From the NCBI GenBank assembly GCA_029558435.1, contig JAKQEZ010000210.1:1-12756 (forward strand): DNA of 12,756 bases, read 5' to 3'. Below the pieces are notes generated by a model that did not search any database, was not told the DNA's origin, and was given only the letters and a program-made list of their open reading frames with translations. This DNA comes from Bacteroidota bacterium. GTDB taxonomy: Bacteria > Bacteroidota > Bacteroidia > Flavobacteriales > Crocinitomicaceae. This document shows, piece by piece, positions 1-7,703 of this stretch; the first letter of the stretch is position 1, and every line of letters begins with the position of its first letter. Made by a program: the position numbers and the translations under genes.

Positions 1-1
1 A

Positions 2-1027
2 GCGCAAGATACGTTGCAATTGTGTGGACAAACAACTGTTGCAATCAATGCAGGGATTTTTGCAGGAACAGGTACTTGGTCGATTTTAAGCAGTGCTTCA
101 CCTTCCACATCGTTAACGCAAACTAATAGTAATAATACGGCTTTGAACAATTTAGGATTTGGTACAACTGTATTAGAATGGTCTGTTGTTTCACCGAATT
201 GTGGCTCAACTTCCGATACCATTTACATCATCAATTCAGCGGCTCCGTCTAATGCCAATGTGCAAGATACGGTGTATGCATGTGCTGTAAATCAATTAAA
301 CATTACTACATCAGTTCCAATAGCTGGCACAGGGATGTGGTCATCAACAAGTGGAGCAACATTTACCGATGCTAATTCGCCTGTTACAACTGTGAGTAAT
401 TTACCAGAAGGTTGGAGTCAAATTATTTGGACCATCTCATCACCTGGTTGTGCCTCTAAGGCAGATACAATGGCGGTATTTAAAACGGGTGGTCAACAAT
501 TCTTAACCAATGATACAACGTTGTGTATTGAAGGTTTTGAAAAATTTGTATTCACCAAAACACCAACGGATTCCTTGCAAACGGTAAATTGGGTATTTGC
601 AACAGGAAATGCACTAATGAATGAAATTACAGCCGATTCTATTGAATTAACTGGAATGGTGGCTGGAACAACTACCTTAATTTACGAAGTTGAACACAAT
701 TTATGTCCAAAAGAAACGGATACCCTAAAAATTGTGTTAACACCTTGCGAAGATTTTGAACCCGTTTTCCCAACAGTAATTACACCAAATGGGGATGGTA
801 AAAACGATTTGTTTGTAATTCAAAACTTGGAAAACATTTACCCGAATTGTCAAGTGACTATTTTTAACCGCTATGGCAAAGTTGTTTTTGAATCTACAGG
901 TTACCAAACACCTTGGAATGGAACGTTTAAAGGTGAGAAATTACCAATGGGTGCTTATTTCTTTAAATTAGAATTAAACGACGGTTCAAACAAAGTTTAT
1001 TCTGGATCTATTAGTTTAATCCATTAA
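2..1027 (+). CDS. T9SS-exported surface protein with gliding-motility-associated C-terminal (CHU_C, type B) sorting domain, 5' partial
   Basis: The reading frame is open from base 2, so the real start lies upstream; the TTG at 14 is only an internal codon. The visible 341 residues hold about two clear PKD/Ig-like repeats of roughly 85 residues. Each has an AGTG-W opening, an L/I-x-W-S/T core, a conserved Cys, and a closing DT strand. A more divergent third repeat follows. The last 85 or so residues form a type B T9SS sorting domain: FPTVITPNGDGKND (about residues 256-269), then VTIFNRYGKVVF, WNGTFKGEKLPMGAYFF and a final beta strand. Such domains direct passage across the outer membrane by the type IX system and stay attached to or are released from the surface. 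The many Ser, Thr and Asn residues fit an extracellular, possibly adhesive protein. Only 7 nt separate it from the PorP/SprF gene, so the two are probably co-transcribed. Its ligand cannot be told from sequence. Confidence 0.9.
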   Translation, partial: AQDTLQLCGQTTVAINAGIFAGTGTWSILSSASPSTSLTQTNSNNTALNNLGFGTTVLEWSVVSPNCGSTSDTIYIINSAAPSNANVQDTVYACAVNQLNITTSVPIAGTGMWSSTSGATFTDANSPVTTVSNLPEGWSQIIWTISSPGCASKADTMAVFKTGGQQFLTNDTTLCIEGFEKFVFTKTPTDSLQTVNWVFATGNALMNEITADSIELTGMVAGTTTLIYEVEHNLCPKETDTLKIVLTPCEDFEPVFPTVITPNGDGKNDLFVIQNLENIYPNCQVTIFNRYGKVVFESTGYQTPWNGTFKGEKLPMGAYFFKLELNDGSNKVYSGSISLIH

Positions 1028-1034
1028 TCCAACT

Positions 1035-2057
1035 ATGAAAATGAAAAATAAATTAATCATATTTGCACTAGCGTGTTCAACAAGTGTTTTTGCACAACAA
1101 GAAATGCAATTTGCGTCTTCTTTTCAAAATCCTTATTTGTACAACCCAGCAGCTGGAGGATTGTCTAGTGTAGCTCAAATAGATTTGGTTACACGCCTTC
1201 AATGGATGGGAATTGACGGTCCAACAACCATTAATTTAAGCGGTCACTCTGTTGTAGGAGCACCAAATAGTGGTGTTTTAGACGAGTTGAAAGGTGGAAA
1301 TAAATTTTTACAGCCACGCCCAAAAGTAACTGTTGGAGGATTGAAACACGTGGTAGGAGGAAAAATCATCAGTGAACAAATTGGTGTTTTTCAACGCATG
1401 GGAGTCTATGGAAGTTATGCCATTCATTTGCCAGTTACAAAAGAGTTTAACATTGGAGCCGGTATTGGTTTGGGTTGGGGAAATTACCGTATCAATCCAA
1501 AACGTGTAACATTGTACGACCAAGTAGATGATACTTATGCAATGGCGTTGGGTGCTACATCTCAACAAAATATTTTGGATGCCACTGCAGGAATTGTTTT
1601 TTATGGTAAAGGTTTGTTCTTTGGATTTAGTGCTACCAATTTATTGAAAAACAAAGCAAAATTCAGCTCTGTGGATACCAAAAGCTTTTATGCACGCCAT
1701 TACAACTTAACGTTGTCGTATGGAATTAAGATGGGTAGCAGTGTTTTGGAACCAGCAGTAATCGGACGTTTTGCAGCGCATGCACCAGCTAATTTTGATT
1801 TTGGTGCCCGTTTCTTATACAAAAATGCAATTTGGTTGGGTGTTTACGGTAGAACAAGTAACAACGTTATTTTCCAATTTGGAACAACTTTGATTCAAAA
1901 TATCTACTTGAGTTATTCGTATGAATTGAGTGTTGGTAAAATCAGAAACGCAGCTGGAGGCACACACGAAATTCAATTAGGAATCTATATCGGTAAACGC
2001 AAAGCACCAAAAGCAGATACTAAGGTTGATGTTCAAAAAGAACAAAAATCAGAATAA
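1035..2057 (+). CDS. PorP/SprF-family type IX secretion system outer-membrane protein
   Basis: The 340-residue product begins with a clear Sec signal peptide (MKMKNK, a hydrophobic stretch, then ...TSVFA before QQ), with cleavage likely after residue 20. The mature N-terminus, QEMQFASSFQNPYLYNPAAGG, matches the family hallmark in which an aromatic-rich segment leads into NPA-x-GG. The rest alternates short amphipathic, aromatic-ended strands, as in a small outer-membrane beta-barrel. Members include PorP of Porphyromonas and SprF of Flavobacterium. SprF is needed for export of the adhesin SprB, and type B cargo proteins are commonly encoded beside a PorP/SprF homologue. Its place 7 nt behind a type B cargo gene therefore suggests it is the dedicated partner for that protein (inference). 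The start at 1035 is preferred; an ATG two codons later is also possible. A strong terminator follows. The C-terminal tail is Lys-rich and probably lies outside the barrel. Confidence 0.92.
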   Translation: MKMKNKLIIFALACSTSVFAQQEMQFASSFQNPYLYNPAAGGLSSVAQIDLVTRLQWMGIDGPTTINLSGHSVVGAPNSGVLDELKGGNKFLQPRPKVTVGGLKHVVGGKIISEQIGVFQRMGVYGSYAIHLPVTKEFNIGAGIGLGWGNYRINPKRVTLYDQVDDTYAMALGATSQQNILDATAGIVFYGKGLFFGFSATNLLKNKAKFSSVDTKSFYARHYNLTLSYGIKMGSSVLEPAVIGRFAAHAPANFDFGARFLYKNAIWLGVYGRTSNNVIFQFGTTLIQNIYLSYSYELSVGKIRNAAGGTHEIQLGIYIGKRKAPKADTKVDVQKEQKSE

Positions 2058-2082
2058 ATTAACTGATTTATTTTTATAAAGT

Positions 2083-2118
2083 AAAGGGATTTTAGTTGAA
2101 ACTTTAATCCCTTTTTTT
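2083..2118 (+). terminator. Rho-independent terminator after the PorP/SprF gene
   Basis: AAAGGGATT (2083-2091) pairs perfectly with AATCCCTTT (2106-2114). A small inner stem (AGT/ACT) forms within the loop, and seven T residues (2112-2118) overlap the 3' arm. It lies 25 nt after the stop codon and should end the cargo/PorP transcript. Confidence 0.88.
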
Positions 2119-2140
2119 ACGAAGATACAATTACAAAAGT

Positions 2141-2170
2141 CACCTCCCTTAATCCCTCCTCAAGGAGGGA
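2141..2170. repeat. CT-rich element with CCCTCC/GGAGGG inverted repeat
   Basis: CCCTCCT (2154-2160) is followed after two bases by its reverse complement AGGAGGG (2163-2169), and a further CACCTCCCTT sits just upstream. The composition is unlike the AT-rich surroundings. Similar short CT-rich intergenic palindromes are, from memory, spread through many Bacteroidota genomes. No U-tract follows, so it is not a good terminator. Whether this one is dispersed cannot be tested from one copy. Confidence 0.45.
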
Positions 2171-2222
2171 AAGCGGTTTACACTTAAAAGTTAATAAGAA
2201 CTCCAATTTTTGAATTTTATAT

Positions 2223-2266
2223 CCCTCTGCGCCCATTGCGCCTTCTTTGCGCCCTTTGCGGTTAAA
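2223..2266. repeat. Degenerate TGCGCC(C/T) short repeats ending in TTTGCGGTTAAAA
   Basis: TGCGCCC, TGCGCCT, TGCGCCC and TGCGGTT recur at roughly 9- to 12-base spacing within 44 bases that are GC-richer than their surroundings. The pattern ending in TTTGCGGTTAAA resembles a dispersed intergenic element I recall from Bacteroidota genomes. It lies between the PorP terminator and the 3' end of the convergent peptidase gene. No gene is supported here: the short ORF across it has no family features and overlaps the peptidase gene. Confidence 0.4.
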
Positions 2267-2281
2267 AATTCTATGAATTGC

Positions 2282-3043
2282 TTACAAAAAGCGTTTGATA
2301 GAATGCAAATGATGCGTATAACATTCATTGGTGAAGTGAATGATGCCTTTTTGATCATAAAAATCTACACGTACACGTCCACTGGCATGAATTATTTCAT
2401 TTTCGGATAAGCAAATACCAACATGGATGATTTTTCCTGCATCGTTGTGAAAAAACAGCACATCACCTGCCATGCGTTCCTCAAAGTTAACTAAACTTCC
2501 ATGCTCCACTTGTTGAGAAGCATCGCGTGGTAAATTAATGCCCATTAAACGAAAACACACTTGGGTAAAACCCGAACAATCAATCCCAAAAGGCGATTTT
2601 CCACCCCATAAATATGGCGAATTCAAATAATCCTTTGCAATAGCAATTAACGATGGATTTGAAACTTTAGCACGAGGAGTGGTGAACTTAAAAACATCAT
2701 TTCCAATATTGAACTCTTGCTCACTAGAAAAAGGTACAAAAGAACCACGCACAATTTGCTGCTCTCCCCAAGGTGTATCAATAGTTGTCATTTTATCGTG
2801 CAAAAAATCAATACCATCCAACCAACGTGTAACTTCTTTCTTCGACAATGTTTTTACATGCTTAGGGTCTATCCAACCTTCGTAATTATCATAAAATGTC
2901 TTGATTTTCAACCATTTTTCGGTAATTTCAAGAATGTCAACAACTTCACCAAATAGAAGTTGCGTTACCATTTCACTGCTGTCTTGTGGATTATTTCGCA
3001 CAGGAGCAATTGATACAAAACAATAAGCCGAATTATTATTCAT
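2282..3043 (-). CDS. C40-family peptidase: bacterial SH3 plus NlpC/P60 domain, no signal peptide
   Basis: The 253-residue protein has an N-terminal SH3-like domain (about residues 5-65, with W44 and a GWID strand at 56-59) and a linker that may form a second SH3-like fold. A C-terminal NlpC/P60 domain spans about 128-253. The catalytic Cys lies in DCSGF (Cys156), the His in HVGI (His207), and the third polar residue is probably His219 in IIHASG. YLWGGKSPFGIDCSG is the canonical approach to the nucleophile. Family members cleave gamma-D-Glu-diamino acid bonds in peptidoglycan peptides; YkfC-type enzymes with this SH3-NlpC build act on freed muropeptides. No signal peptide or membrane segment is visible, so a cytoplasmic role in murein peptide recycling is plausible (inference). 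The start overlaps the stop of the upstream DinB-like gene by one base (TAATG), which indicates translational coupling. Confidence 0.9.
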   Translation of the reverse strand: MNNNSAYCFVSIAPVRNNPQDSSEMVTQLLFGEVVDILEITEKWLKIKTFYDNYEGWIDPKHVKTLSKKEVTRWLDGIDFLHDKMTTIDTPWGEQQIVRGSFVPFSSEQEFNIGNDVFKFTTPRAKVSNPSLIAIAKDYLNSPYLWGGKSPFGIDCSGFTQVCFRLMGINLPRDASQQVEHGSLVNFEERMAGDVLFFHNDAGKIIHVGICLSENEIIHASGRVRVDFYDQKGIIHFTNECYTHHLHSIKRFL

Positions 3044-3639
3044 TAGCGCGGAAATTTGGAGTGTTGGAGTAGATTGATAGCTTGTTGTATGTGACGTTGA
3101 TTGTGATAAATGACGTATAAAAAGGCGTCACCAATTCTAAATTTGATGACGTTGTTATTGGCCAATTTAATTTTTGCCTTGCGAATGTTTATGCCTTTTG
3201 CACGGTTGATGATTTTAAGCAATTCCCGTTGACTGGTTAAAAAATCATGAACAACAGTTTCTGTAACAATCGAGGGAACGATGGTTGGATTGTACAATTT
3301 GTGCGACTTCATTTTTCGTTTTACATTCTTTGCATTGCCCAATTTCATGGCACTCCACATGCTTTTTCCTAAAGGCGAAGAAACAAAATTTTCAGTTGGT
3401 TCAACAAAACGTGTGGTGTCTATTTTTTTGGAAAATGTAGAATGATAATATTTTGCAAATTCATAAAGATGAGCAAAAACCTCACGAATATTCCAATAGT
3501 CTTGACGAGGTTTCCAATCCAATTGTTCGTTTGATAATTGCGTAAATTTTTCTTCAATGGTTTGAATGTTTTCATTGGTGATTTTCTCCAATTCATTGAA
3601 TAATAATCCAGTTGTCATCTTTTTTATTTTTTGCCTCAT
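3043..3639 (-). CDS. DinB-superfamily (DinB_2-like) four-helix-bundle protein, putative metal-dependent
   Basis: The protein has 198 residues from the first ATG. The family pattern is visible: an early helix, then the motif LDWKPRQDYWNIREVFAHL with His57, and near the C-terminus YHNQRHIQQA with His179 and His183. These three His residues match the metal-binding triad of DinB/YfiT-type bundles. Family members include thiol-dependent transferases and many proteins of unknown substrate, so no reaction is assigned. The region between (about 85-165) is Lys-rich and lacks recognisable motifs. An alternative start is the ATG at 3618 (MTTGLLFNELEK). It better fits the usual family length and leaves room for a leader, since a TATAAT-like box lies only a few bases upstream of the first ATG. 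The gene heads a two-gene unit with the NlpC/P60 peptidase (1-base overlap) and is divergent from lplA. Confidence 0.78.
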   Translation of the reverse strand: MRQKIKKMTTGLLFNELEKITNENIQTIEEKFTQLSNEQLDWKPRQDYWNIREVFAHLYEFAKYYHSTFSKKIDTTRFVEPTENFVSSPLGKSMWSAMKLGNAKNVKRKMKSHKLYNPTIVPSIVTETVVHDFLTSQRELLKIINRAKGINIRKAKIKLANNNVIKFRIGDAFLYVIYHNQRHIQQAINLLQHSKFPR

Positions 3640-3700
3640 AAAATTATAAAAATCATTTGGATTGGAATGAAAAAAACTAAAAATGATGTTATTTTATTGC

Positions 3701-3708
3701 TAAATTTG
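3701..3708 (+). promoter_or_regulatory. Putative -7 box of the lipoate ligase promoter
   Basis: TAAATTTG matches the Bacteroidota -7 consensus TAnnTTTG and lies 17 bases before the ATG at 3726. No convincing TTTG -33 element is found at the expected distance. The call rests on the single box and on its place in the 86-base divergent gap (3640-3725), which must also hold the promoter of the DinB-like gene. Confidence 0.4.
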
Positions 3709-3725
3709 AAGGAAATAGAAATTTT

Positions 3726-4709
3726 ATGTTGTGTATCTATCATGAATCGACCGACCCGTATTTCAATGTTGCCACCGATGAATTCATTCTCAAACACTTA
3801 AAAGAAGATTGTTTTATGTTGTGGCGAAACGACAATGCCATCATTGTTGGGAAATACCAAAATACACTTGCCGAAATCAATTATGAATATGTGAAAGAAC
3901 ATCAAATGGCTGTTGTTCGACGTATTTCTGGTGGTGGAGCAGTTTATCACGATATGGGAAACCTTAATTTTTCGTTTACACAATCGGGAGAGGATTGTAA
4001 CCTCACAGATTTTGAGAAATTCACCAAGCCTATTGTTGATGTCATTCAGCAATTGGGTGGAGATGCCTATTTTTCTGGTAAAAACGATTTGATGATTGAT
4101 GGAATGAAAATAGCCGGAAATGCAGCGCACATCTATAAAAATAAAATACTCTCACACGGATGCTTGTTGTTTGCTTCCAATATTAAAGACGTTGGTGGTG
4201 CCTTGCGAATCAACCCAATGAAATACATCGATAAAGCAGCCAAATCAGTTCCCAAACGTGTTACCAACATTTCGGAGCATTTAAAAGTAAAAATTACCGT
4301 TGAGGACTTTGCTCAAAAAATTATGGAGCATGTTTTGTCGATTTATCCTGATAGTAAATTGTATGAATTTACCGAAGATGATTTGCGCATCATTCAACAA
4401 CTACGTGATGAAAAATATGCCACACGGGAGTGGAATTTTGGTCGCTCACCCGATTATACCTTCCAAAAAGCTATACGTACCAAAGGCGGTTTGTTGGAAA
4501 TGAACATGAATGTTAAAAAAGGCGGTACAATTGAAGCAGTTAAAATATATGGCGATTTTTTCTCAGAAAATGGAGTAGAAGAGCTGGAACAAGCCCTTAC
4601 AGGTATTCAACACGATGAAACGGCTATCAGAAAAGCACTATCCCAGCTAGATTTATCTCGTTATCTAAGCAATATTGAAGTGGATGAGTTAGTTGGCGCT
4701 ATGTTTTAA
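3726..4709 (+). CDS. lplA: Lipoate-protein ligase A
   Basis: This enzyme activates lipoate with ATP and attaches it to the lipoyl-domain lysine of 2-oxoacid dehydrogenase E2 subunits and the glycine-cleavage H protein in the cytoplasm. The 327-residue protein shows the full family signature. It has an N-terminal DPYFNVATDEF segment, the lipoyl-AMP loop RRISGGGAVYHD (65-76) followed by GNLNFSF (78-84), then GKNDLMIDGMKIAGNAA (118-134) with the probable catalytic Lys128. HGCLLF (144-149) follows. From about residue 230 there is an LplA accessory C-terminal domain, with REWNFGRSPDYTF leading into it. Both domains in one chain is the E. coli-like full-length form. The gene stands alone: it is divergent from the DinB-like gene and convergent with the beta-mannosidase, with no clear terminator in the 96-base gap downstream. 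Confidence 0.95.
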   Translation: MLCIYHESTDPYFNVATDEFILKHLKEDCFMLWRNDNAIIVGKYQNTLAEINYEYVKEHQMAVVRRISGGGAVYHDMGNLNFSFTQSGEDCNLTDFEKFTKPIVDVIQQLGGDAYFSGKNDLMIDGMKIAGNAAHIYKNKILSHGCLLFASNIKDVGGALRINPMKYIDKAAKSVPKRVTNISEHLKVKITVEDFAQKIMEHVLSIYPDSKLYEFTEDDLRIIQQLRDEKYATREWNFGRSPDYTFQKAIRTKGGLLEMNMNVKKGGTIEAVKIYGDFFSENGVEELEQALTGIQHDETAIRKALSQLDLSRYLSNIEVDELVGAMF

Positions 4710-4805
4710 CACCATAGAATAAACGCGTGCTAATTCTAGGTGCTCTGTTTAAATGGCATTTTATACTAAAACACCACTTCTCCGTCGAAATAGATGGTGA
4801 ATAAA

Positions 4806-7292
4806 CTATTTCAAAAACATCAACTGGATATCTTCTGCCACCAATTTTTCTGTAGATGTAAACTCAAAAACGTGTTTTCCAGCAAGCAAAGTTTCAAAAT
4901 TATGTTTTAAATGAAACGATTTGTCTTTGGCATAAATCCAACATTCCAACAAGGGTTTATTGGTGTTTATTTCCAACGTGTAAACATTGTTTGCTTTTTG
5001 CTCCAATTGCATGGAAATTTCGGGGTTTTGTGCAATTTGTTCTTTGTCAACAAGATTGTAAAAAACACGTTGGTGGCGGTTGTTTTTGTCATCGTTCCAA
5101 CTCACTTTTGTAATGTAATTATTTGGTTGGTGCTGCATCATATCAAAAACAGGCAAGGCATTTACCGATTGGGGTTTAATGGTTAAAATAATGCTGTCTT
5201 GCTCCAACCAATTGCCGTTTAAATCGTAAAAATCAAAAGAAATGGTGGTGCTAAACGTGTCGCAAGCATCGGCAACAAGATAATAACTTTTTTGGTTGCT
5301 GTTTTTCTCGGTTGCAACTACGGCAATATTAGCAAAGTCTTTTTGCGCTTGATAATGCAAGGCTTTCCAATTGTTGTAGTAATCCACACTCGACCAAGTT
5401 GGGGCAGGCCAACAATCGTTTACTTGCCAATACAAAGTACCCGAACAACGTGGCCAATCTGCGCGGTGACCAGCAATTGCAATGCCCACAGCTTTGGCTT
5501 GTGTTAGTTGAGAATAATAAATGAAGGTGTCAAAATCATTAGTTTTTCCATACAAAATGTCGGATTGTTTTTTTATCATTCCGTTGCCCACATAGCTTTT
5601 TTGGCGCAATTTCATCACGTCAGAATCCAAGTTCCAATCTTTTTTGTCAATTACTTTGGAAAGTGTGGCATATTCTGGAAAACTTTGAAAGCCGTATTCG
5701 GAATTAAAACGTCCAATTTTTCTTCCAAAATCTTCAATTGGATCTTTTCCGTGCCAAACTCCCCAGTAATGTTGCGAACCGTGGTTGTAGTACTCGGCTT
5801 TTCCCCAATTACTCAGCGGACTTGTGTGAATGTAAGGAACTGTAGAGAAGTGAGCAACACGCTCGGGTAATAGTTTTTTGAATAAATCCACATAGGCTTT
5901 TTCAATTTCTATAACCGATTTCCCAATTAAACCATATTGCAGTTGAAATCCCCAGTTTTTCCAAGCTACATCCACCTCATTGTTGCCATTGAGCAAAACC
6001 ACCGATGGGTGAGAAGTTATGCGTGGGATGTGATAGTCCGCTTCATTTTTTACGTTTTCTAAAAATGCCGCATCGCCTGGGTACATGGAACAAGCAAACA
6101 TAAAATCTTGCCAAACCATGAGTCCTTTTTTGTCACATTCTTCATAAAACACATCATCGGGATAGTAGCCACCGCCCCAAATTCGCACCATGTTGAAATT
6201 GGCAACACTCATTTGCTCTACCAATTGTTTGATTTTTTCTGGGGTAACTCTTGCAGGAAAAATATCTTGCGGAATAACGTCGCCACCTTTGCAAAAGATA
6301 ACTTTTCCGTTGATTTCTATTTCGTAGGAAGTACCAAATTGATCAGCGTTTTGCAACAAACGACTGGTTCTAATTCCAAAATTCTTTTCAATTGCCGCAA
6401 TTGGTTGGTGGTGTTTGTTTAAAATTTGCCATTCATCGTTGTAGAGATATTGCTCACCAAAGTTAACTGGCCACCACAATTTTGGTTGTTCAACTGTTAC
6501 GTGAGCTTTAAGCCAATTACCTTCTCTTTTCCAATGGATTGTGCCAAATAATTTACTGTTCCACACAAGGTGTTCTGTTGGTTCTTGTGCCAATTGAACG
6601 GCCAATTCCAAGGTTGCTTTGTTGTGTTCAACTTTAAGCGTTTGAACAGATGAAAGTAAAATTTTATTCTCTTGGTAGCTAACAATTTTTACCGGTTTAT
6701 TGAAACCAATGGTGTTCATACGCAAAGCCCAATCCCAACCAAATTGATACTGTGGTTTGCGGGTATAAGGTGCAATTGCAATTTTTTTGTTGACATCGTT
6801 GGGAGCTGGTAATTTGTATTTTGCTTTTAAATATTTTTTTTGGTGGTATAAAACAGGCGGTGTAAAAACAGCTTTCAATTCGTTGTTGCCTTCTTTTAGG
6901 TATTTGTTGACAGTAAGACGATAGGGTAAAAATGCATTTTGACACGTTAAAATCAAAGTACCATTGAGGTAAATTTGTGCATAGGTATCCACCGATGGTA
7001 GTTCAATATCAATGTATTGCGCCGATAAATCGTTGGCTGATAACTCAAAATTGCTGGTAAATGTCCACAAATAATCTTCAATCCAATCAAATTGTTTTTC
7101 GTTGCTTCCCAGAAATGGATCGGGTAGGAAATTAGCATTAATTAAAGCTTCTTGAACACTTCCAGCCGTTCCAAGAATAACCTCTTGCTGATTTTTAGGG
7201 TTAACAAATTTCCAAGAAAGCGTTTTTTCAAATGAAAAAGTAGTGAAATGGAGCATGGTTGCAACAATTGATGTTAATATAATTGGTTTCAT
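4806..7292 (-). CDS. Secreted glycoside hydrolase family 2 beta-mannosidase
   Basis: The 828-residue protein starts with a hydrophobic signal-peptide-like stretch (about 1-20, no lipobox Cys). It then has the GH2 order: a sugar-binding jelly-roll with DYLWTFTSNF and IYLNG (about 65-205, including QYQFGWDWALR), an Ig-like domain with QPKLWWPVNFGEQYLY, and a TIM barrel from about 310. Barrel landmarks are FCKGGDVIPQDIFPARV, MVRIWGGGYYPDDVFYEECDKKGLMVWQDF, the probable acid/base Glu439 in NGNNE, and the probable nucleophile Glu532 in NSEYGFQSFPEY. GTLYWQVNDCWPAPTWSSVDY follows the barrel and is typical of beta-mannosidases, which remove terminal beta-mannose from mannan or N-glycan cores. The protein likely acts in the periplasm. 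Its start lies 9 nt after the MazG-like stop, so it may be read from the housekeeping string. No SusC/D or other polysaccharide-utilisation genes are in view. Confidence 0.93.
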   Translation of the reverse strand: MKPIILTSIVATMLHFTTFSFEKTLSWKFVNPKNQQEVILGTAGSVQEALINANFLPDPFLGSNEKQFDWIEDYLWTFTSNFELSANDLSAQYIDIELPSVDTYAQIYLNGTLILTCQNAFLPYRLTVNKYLKEGNNELKAVFTPPVLYHQKKYLKAKYKLPAPNDVNKKIAIAPYTRKPQYQFGWDWALRMNTIGFNKPVKIVSYQENKILLSSVQTLKVEHNKATLELAVQLAQEPTEHLVWNSKLFGTIHWKREGNWLKAHVTVEQPKLWWPVNFGEQYLYNDEWQILNKHHQPIAAIEKNFGIRTSRLLQNADQFGTSYEIEINGKVIFCKGGDVIPQDIFPARVTPEKIKQLVEQMSVANFNMVRIWGGGYYPDDVFYEECDKKGLMVWQDFMFACSMYPGDAAFLENVKNEADYHIPRITSHPSVVLLNGNNEVDVAWKNWGFQLQYGLIGKSVIEIEKAYVDLFKKLLPERVAHFSTVPYIHTSPLSNWGKAEYYNHGSQHYWGVWHGKDPIEDFGRKIGRFNSEYGFQSFPEYATLSKVIDKKDWNLDSDVMKLRQKSYVGNGMIKKQSDILYGKTNDFDTFIYYSQLTQAKAVGIAIAGHRADWPRCSGTLYWQVNDCWPAPTWSSVDYYNNWKALHYQAQKDFANIAVVATEKNSNQKSYYLVADACDTFSTTISFDFYDLNGNWLEQDSIILTIKPQSVNALPVFDMMQHQPNNYITKVSWNDDKNNRHQRVFYNLVDKEQIAQNPEISMQLEQKANNVYTLEINTNKPLLECWIYAKDKSFHLKHNFETLLAGKHVFEFTSTEKLVAEDIQLMFLK

Positions 7293-7301
7293 TTCAATTT
7301 A

Positions 7302-7628
7302 TTAAGAGAGTTTACTGTTGTTTTTGTGGCGATTATAATCGCGGTTTGTTTTTTTCTCTAAATTTTTGGTTAAGGCTTCCTCTAAATCTATGCCAGTTTG
7401 GTTAGCAATGCACATCACAACAAACAACACGTCGGCCAATTCATCGCCTAGGTCTTTGTTTTTATCCGAATCTTTTTCGCTTTGTTCGCCATAACGACGT
7501 GCCATAATTCGGGCAACTTCGCCCACTTCTTCCATTAAAATGGCGGTATTGGTTAATTCATTAAAATAGCGAACACCATATTCTTTAATCCATTGATCGA
7601 TGATAGCCTGTGCTTGTTGTATGGTCAT
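7302..7628 (-). CDS. MazG-like nucleotide pyrophosphohydrolase
   Basis: This 108-residue, single-domain all-alpha protein carries the MazG metal-binding pattern EExxE...ExxD, seen as EEVGE (33-37) and DELAD (62-66), separated by a basic, polar loop (ARRYGEQSEKDSDKNK). LGDELADVLFVVMCIANQTGIDLEEAL is the standard third helix. Such enzymes hydrolyse (d)NTPs to monophosphates and pyrophosphate and are thought to clear aberrant nucleotides; the substrate here is unknown. It is about half the size of E. coli MazG and is the short single-copy form. The gene follows dtd after 75 bases that may hold a weak promoter: TATTTTCG at 7643-7650 on this strand differs by one base from the -7 consensus. The order rsgA-dtd-mazG matches what I recall from Flavobacteriia. 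The C-terminal tail (after 95) is basic. Confidence 0.88.
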   Translation of the reverse strand: MTIQQAQAIIDQWIKEYGVRYFNELTNTAILMEEVGEVARIMARRYGEQSEKDSDKNKDLGDELADVLFVVMCIANQTGIDLEEALTKNLEKKTNRDYNRHKNNSKLS

Positions 7629-7703
7629 GAAATTTGTTTTTACGAAAATACAGAAAATCAGACGACTTTACGAAATTTTAAAAAAGTAAATGAATGAAAA
7701 ATC

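Noticed and set aside
2210..2410. Small plus-strand ORF after the PorP terminator
   Set aside because: It overlaps the 3' part of the NlpC/P60 gene on the other strand and includes the repeat-like sequence; no motif or promoter supports it.
4767..4800. Minus-strand peptide FTIYFDGEVVF followed by a stop just after the mannosidase gene
   Set aside because: It is in a different frame from the mannosidase, only about 11 codons long, and has no start codon; a remnant of a lost gene cannot be shown.
4710..4805. Terminator between the convergent lplA and beta-mannosidase genes
   Set aside because: Only a weak CACC/GGTG pairing is visible with no T-tract, so no terminator is called.
5508..5870. 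Plus-strand ORFs inside the beta-mannosidase gene
   Set aside because: They are antisense shadows of a gene with intact catalytic motifs and do not resemble any protein family.
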